From contig JAAELO010000386.1 in assembly GCA_024226555.1 (NCBI GenBank), positions 1-64,000 on the forward strand: a stretch of DNA of 64,000 nucleotides, in the 5' to 3' direction. Source of the DNA: Desulfobacterales bacterium (lineage in GTDB: Bacteria; Desulfobacterota; Desulfobacteria; Desulfobacterales; JAAELO01). Shown here in pieces: positions 60,761 through 64,000 of the stretch (position 1 is the stretch's first letter; each line of letters begins with the position of its first letter). Under the pieces are notes generated by a model. That model ran no database searches. It worked only from the letters and a program-made list of their open reading frames with translations, and was not told where the DNA came from. The position numbers were made by a program, and so were the translations under genes.

Positions 60761-61112
60761 ATAAATTAGCCTTTATATTAGATTTGAGATAAAAATATAC
60801 TTACATATCTTTCTGTTTATAATCTGTTCAACTATGGGAACCTCTAATAATTTAAATTTTGGATGAAATATAAAAAAAAACAACGTGTCATTCCTGTGAA
60901 GCAGGCTGTGTCATGAATAAGAAAAATAAGTAAAAACCCCTGGATTCCTGATACCTGATTAAGAACAAGCTTTAATCAGGTTCTGGAATGACGACCGTTT
61001 GAATGAATAAATCTAAAGACCTAATAAAAAAAAAATTCACTCTAAAATAGAAAAAATTGATTTGTGACAGCCACGAAGGCAGGAATCTATATTAATTAGG
61101 CAACTATCGTAG

Positions 61113-61139
61113 GGTGTGTTAACGGTTTTCCAACGCACC
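61113..61139. repeat. 27-bp hairpin repeat, copy 1
   Basis: GGTGTGTTAACGG...CAACGCACC; arms pair with one change. Same sequence family as 62221-62247 and 63090-63116, all in the same orientation and each followed by TTY. Confidence 0.8.
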
Positions 61140-61894
61140 TTTAATCCAGATTTCAATGCAACTGATGGAAAAATGATAATAAAATTAAAATTCATTAATT
61201 TAGGATTTGAAAGTCTAATAAAAAAACTACTAAAAACCATAAAATTTAATTGTCTAAGAAAAACAAAATTTTTCAAAAAAAAAACAGATCCTAATTATAA
61301 TGTTTAAAAATAATTAATTTTTAGCTTGATTTTGAGAATCGTAGCGATTATTGTTTTACTGGTTGTATTAATTATGTATGAATTGTATTCGGCGAGCCAA
61401 CCTGGAAGCTGGAACTTCCAAAGTTGACTCTGAACAAAAACCTTTCTCACGTTAGGAGAAAAGTAGATGCCTACCATCTTTTTTACAGAAAGCCCACCAT
61501 TCCGTCAATGCCTCTTTCACACGTTGGGGCAGTTTTTTCACTTAAACACTATAAATCAAGCTAAAAAACACACATTAAAAATGTTACAAATGCACCGCTG
61601 GTTTGTAAAACGCCAACTTTTTTACTGTGTTCATACTTGATTGTTGGGTGAATTGAACTGGATCTGCATAAAAACTTCTGTGTTTAATGCTTTAAAATGG
61701 CTTTAGTTTTTTGCTCTGGGAAACTTTGCCACTTTATGGCTATATAAAAACAGTTTAGTTTTTGTGTAAATAAAAAATATTTCCAGGATTTTCTAAGAAA
61801 TAAATAGTAACTGAAAAATTTCTTCAGTACAGAACCAGTTTTGCGTGTGAAAGAGAGTACCACTTAAACTACATATGAAAGAGGCGTTAACAGG

Positions 61895-61928
61895 TATGGG
61901 AGAAATTGTCCCCTCCCATATCTTTTTT
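61895..61928 (+). terminator. Terminator-like hairpin without an upstream gene
   Basis: TATGGGAG and CTCCCATA form a perfect 8-bp stem with a 10-base loop, followed by TCTTTTTT. No coding frame precedes it on this strand for more than 1 kb, so it could end a non-coding transcript. Confidence 0.6.
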
Positions 61929-62139
61929 CCTATTTCGGATTATGTTACAGACACTTATTTAAACCCGAAGAAAATTACCTGCGGAAACCACTCCTTTGAA
62001 AAGTATACAAATACATTTCAAATAATTTGTATAATTATCCTTAAAAGCATCTTTTTGATACCCAAAAGCTAGTTCTAAGGGCAAAAAAGAGGTGTTTTCA
62101 AGCACTATATTCAATTAATTTAAATAGTTATCTTGGTCC

Positions 62140-62183
62140 GACCCTAATGCGATGCGTTTGTAAAACGGACCCTAATGCGATGC
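62140..62183. repeat. Pair of 16-bp direct repeats
   Basis: GACCCTAATGCGATGC at 62140-62155 and again at 62168-62183, 28 bases apart. Confidence 0.85.
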
Positions 62184-62220
62184 TCTTCCCTCTTCATCAA
62201 GGTCAAGCCTAGCCTTTTAG

Positions 62221-62247
62221 GGTGCGTTAACGGTTTTCCAACGCACC
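62221..62247. repeat. 27-bp hairpin repeat, copy 2
   Basis: GGTGCGTTAACGG...CAACGCACC; the 8-bp arms GGTGCGTT / AACGCACC pair perfectly. Confidence 0.85.
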
Positions 62248-62500
62248 TTCAAATTCCAAAAAAGATTAAAACCCAAGAAATGTTTCCCTAACCAATCCGG
62301 TCATTACTCACATTAACAAATGAATGATACAGGTACCCATAAGATTTACCGATGTTTTTAGCCAGTATCCAGTGATGAAATTTTTATGGGACATAGGTTA
62401 AATAATCCTAAACCTTCGGCCTGTATTAATTTACTATTCGACAACTGTATACCTGACCCCTAATAAATTCTAATATTTTTTACCTAAACTAAGTGGTTTT

Positions 62501-63052
62501 TTATCTATATATTAATTCATCCCCTCCATGCACCTCCCTCCTCCGATCCTTCACACGGACCAGATCATTAACCATCTTATGATTTTTTCCATCATAGTCG
62601 TATATACTTCCCACATATCCCCACACTCTACATCGGTCATACCCATTATCCTTTAGAATTCTATACATCATTTTCGAAAACCCAACCCCACCCCCATCCT
62701 CAGCTGAGTGACAATTGAACAATTTCAAAAAAGTTACCTCATCTTTTCTTAAACCAGCTCGTTCAAGATATCTAAATAACGCCGCCGAATCGATCCCCAA
62801 ACCACCTCCATTTGTTATTCTATCCCCACCTACTGATCCATGCCCCATTACATAAATCCTTGATTCATCCCCATACACTTCATGCAACTCGTCCCCGTTC
62901 GGCTCTCCATGCACTCTGATATAATCCCTCCCTTTCCCACCAGGAGTCATCACATTAAATACTTCATTAAAGCTCCATTCTACAGCCCCTTGATTATAAT
63001 AAAATTTTTCATTTACAGTTTCAGTAAACGGTATCACTATACAATGCTTCAT
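62501..63052 (-). CDS. Stand-alone caspase-like (clan CD / C80-type) cysteine peptidase candidate
   Basis: The 183-residue protein shows the clan CD order: a hydrophobic strand ending in a His-Gly (RIYVMGHGSVGGDRITNGGG), a helix (SAALFRYLERAG), then a hydrophobic strand ending in Cys (VTFLKLFNCHSAEDGGG). This is the arrangement of the C80 cysteine peptidase domain of MARTX-type toxins and of caspase-like folds, with His and Cys as the dyad. Those domains normally sit inside large toxins and self-cleave; here the domain is alone and without a signal peptide. It lies between a decayed repeat region and a broken reverse transcriptase. I start at the ATG at 63052 behind AAGGTGAAAATA. Confidence 0.6.
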   Translation of the reverse strand: MKHCIVIPFTETVNEKFYYNQGAVEWSFNEVFNVMTPGGKGRDYIRVHGEPNGDELHEVYGDESRIYVMGHGSVGGDRITNGGGLGIDSAALFRYLERAGLRKDEVTFLKLFNCHSAEDGGGVGFSKMMYRILKDNGYDRCRVWGYVGSIYDYDGKNHKMVNDLVRVKDRRREVHGGDELIYR

Positions 63053-63089
63053 TATTTTCACCTTTTAATTTATTATTTTAGTCTTGTAG

Positions 63090-63116
63090 GGTGCGTTAAC
63101 GGTTTTTAAACGCACC
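63090..63116. repeat. 27-bp hairpin repeat, copy 3
   Basis: GGTGCGTTAACGG...AAACGCACC, directly upstream of the peptidase-like gene and downstream of the reverse transcriptase remnant. Confidence 0.8.
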
Positions 63117-63137
63117 TTTCAAACATTCACAATAGAA

Positions 63138-64000
63138 TCAGAACAATCCTGATATTTCCCTCATGAATTGACGATCAGCCCCAAAACACTTTCCAACCAT
63201 TTTCCAGTATTTCTTCATGTCAAGACCAGCATCGTTCAGTTCAACCCCTGATCTCAACCACTTCCACCAACCTCTTAAATATTGTCCGATACGATTTGCA
63301 TCCGCACCCTGCTCATAAAGCCGGACAATTCTTTCAAGATGATTGCTGACAGTCTTCCAGGCAACAGATACTTTCATATCTGATCCCGGTGTTAACCTGT
63401 ATCCCAAAAAATCAAATCCATATTCGATCCTCCCTAAAAATGTTTTAAATGGATGTTTCTTTACTTCAAGTTTATCAAGTATTTCATTAGTACTTTTTAC
63501 TGTTTTTTTTAATTTCCATCTGGTTTTTGAAAGTATAATCCAGTCATCAATAGCATATAGATTTGAGTTCATCTCAATTCTATATTGCGCTTGTATGTTA
63601 GAGGACCTTGCATAAAAATGGTTTTCTTTTATGCATTTGGAGAAGATTGTTTATGAAGCTGTCATAGAATACACCCATATCTTTCATGGCATCATCGAGA
63701 GGCTTCAGATAAATCGCTCCCATTAATGGAGAAAGAGGACAACCAAAGTGAATTCCTAAAGATACTGCTTTCAAAATCCCGTCTTCGTCCTCCAGATGGT
63801 TCAAGTACCCGTGGATTAATTGAAGTACTTTCTCTTCTTTTACGATTTTCCTGATTTGCTTAATTAATATTTTGTGATTTATACTTGCGTAATAACTTTC
63901 CACATCACTTCTAAAAACAAATTTATAATTTTTCAATTGTTTCTGAACATCCCTGACAGCACCTTTTCCACCACCCAGACCGGAAACATGATAACAACGT
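63138..64000 (-). pseudogene. Broken reverse transcriptase gene (runs off the right edge)
   Basis: Two frames together make a group-II-intron-like/retron-like reverse transcriptase. The 5' part (63598 to the edge) has VFRSDVESYYASINHKILIK, LGIHFGCPLSPLMGAIYLKP and LDDAMKDMGVFY. The 3' part (63138-63572) carries the catalytic motif as YAIDDWIILSKTRWKLKKTV (normally Y-x-DD), then HPFKTFLGRIEYGFDFLGYR and a GWWKWLRSG thumb-type end. Between GVFY and YAIDD lies about 110 bp of non-matching sequence with a stop and a change of frame, plus an extra residue in the DD motif. The gene is therefore inactivated. No DGR or CRISPR partners are visible. Confidence 0.8.

Larger units (their letters stand above)
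60836..62500. other. Gene-poor, repeat-rich stretch
   Basis: About 1.7 kb without a supportable gene. It starts with half a MITE copy (GGGAACCTCTAATAATTTAA) joined to a GTCATTCC repeat, and contains two of three 27-bp hairpins, a terminator-like hairpin and a 16-bp direct repeat pair, listed separately. Short frames here have no ribosome sites or protein-like composition. Confidence 0.5.

Noticed and set aside
61037-61307. Short overlapping frames on both strands in the repeat region
   Set aside because: They cross a 27-bp hairpin repeat and consist of lysine/asparagine/phenylalanine codons typical of AT-rich noncoding DNA.
61875-62072. Possible 65-codon plus-strand gene
   Set aside because: It contains the terminator-like hairpin in its first codons, has no ribosome site and no protein-like pattern.

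Overview
This is an AT-rich window from a Gram-negative bacterium. The evidence is outer-membrane barrel and lipoprotein-handling genes, lipoboxes and periplasmic binding proteins. Two sigma-54-type regulatory elements and the gene content (MMPL + LolA-like + DUF1302, PilJ-type chemoreceptor, EFR1 ferredoxin) look Desulfobacterota-like, but I cannot fix the taxon from sequence alone. Housekeeping genes (bioB, nadE, era, engB, hisG, hisI) are intact. No tRNA, rRNA or CRISPR array was seen.

Layout. 1-6.5 kb: SET-domain protein, degenerate nuclease lipoprotein, bioB, nadE and a hybrid histidine kinase with an unusual receiver. 6.5-9.4 kb: prophage remnant with a broken structural-type gene, holin, BRO-N/KilAC antirepressor and a small Cys/His protein. 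9.7-10.6 kb: a secreted three-repeat protein behind a consensus sigma-54 promoter. 10.6-15.5 kb: chemoreceptor and the hisI-hisG-engB-era-HNH gene string. 16-18.2 kb: a periplasmic binding protein and a WG-repeat protein.

18.4-51.3 kb is a large specialised-metabolite locus. It has an export block (DUF1302 barrel, LolA-like protein, MMPL/RND transporter, two small proteins and a membrane acyltransferase broken by a mobile element). A block of tailoring-type genes follows (NadA-like, DUF4386, methyltransferase, PTPS-like, START, flavodoxin-ferredoxin), then a two-gene NRPS/PKS core, a lone KS without catalytic residues and an arylamine-N-acetyltransferase-like protein. A sigma-54 activator, two sensor kinases and a binding protein complete it. 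My reading is that the core builds a lipid- or polyketide-peptide, the NAT-like protein may release it, and the MMPL block exports it under local two-component control.

51.4-60.8 kb holds unknown membrane and small proteins, an ionotropic-glutamate-receptor-like protein next to two ABC permeases, a methyltransferase, and a peptidoglycan-binding lysozyme. 60.8-64 kb is a decayed, repeat-rich stretch with a stand-alone clan-CD-type peptidase candidate and a broken reverse transcriptase that runs off the right edge.

A non-autonomous mobile element (MITE) of about 130 bp is scattered through the window in about 20 full, long or decayed copies. Its ends read GGGAACCTCTAATAA and inverted. At least five copies are flanked by perfect 4-bp direct repeats, and removing one copy restores the reading frame of the gene it interrupts.
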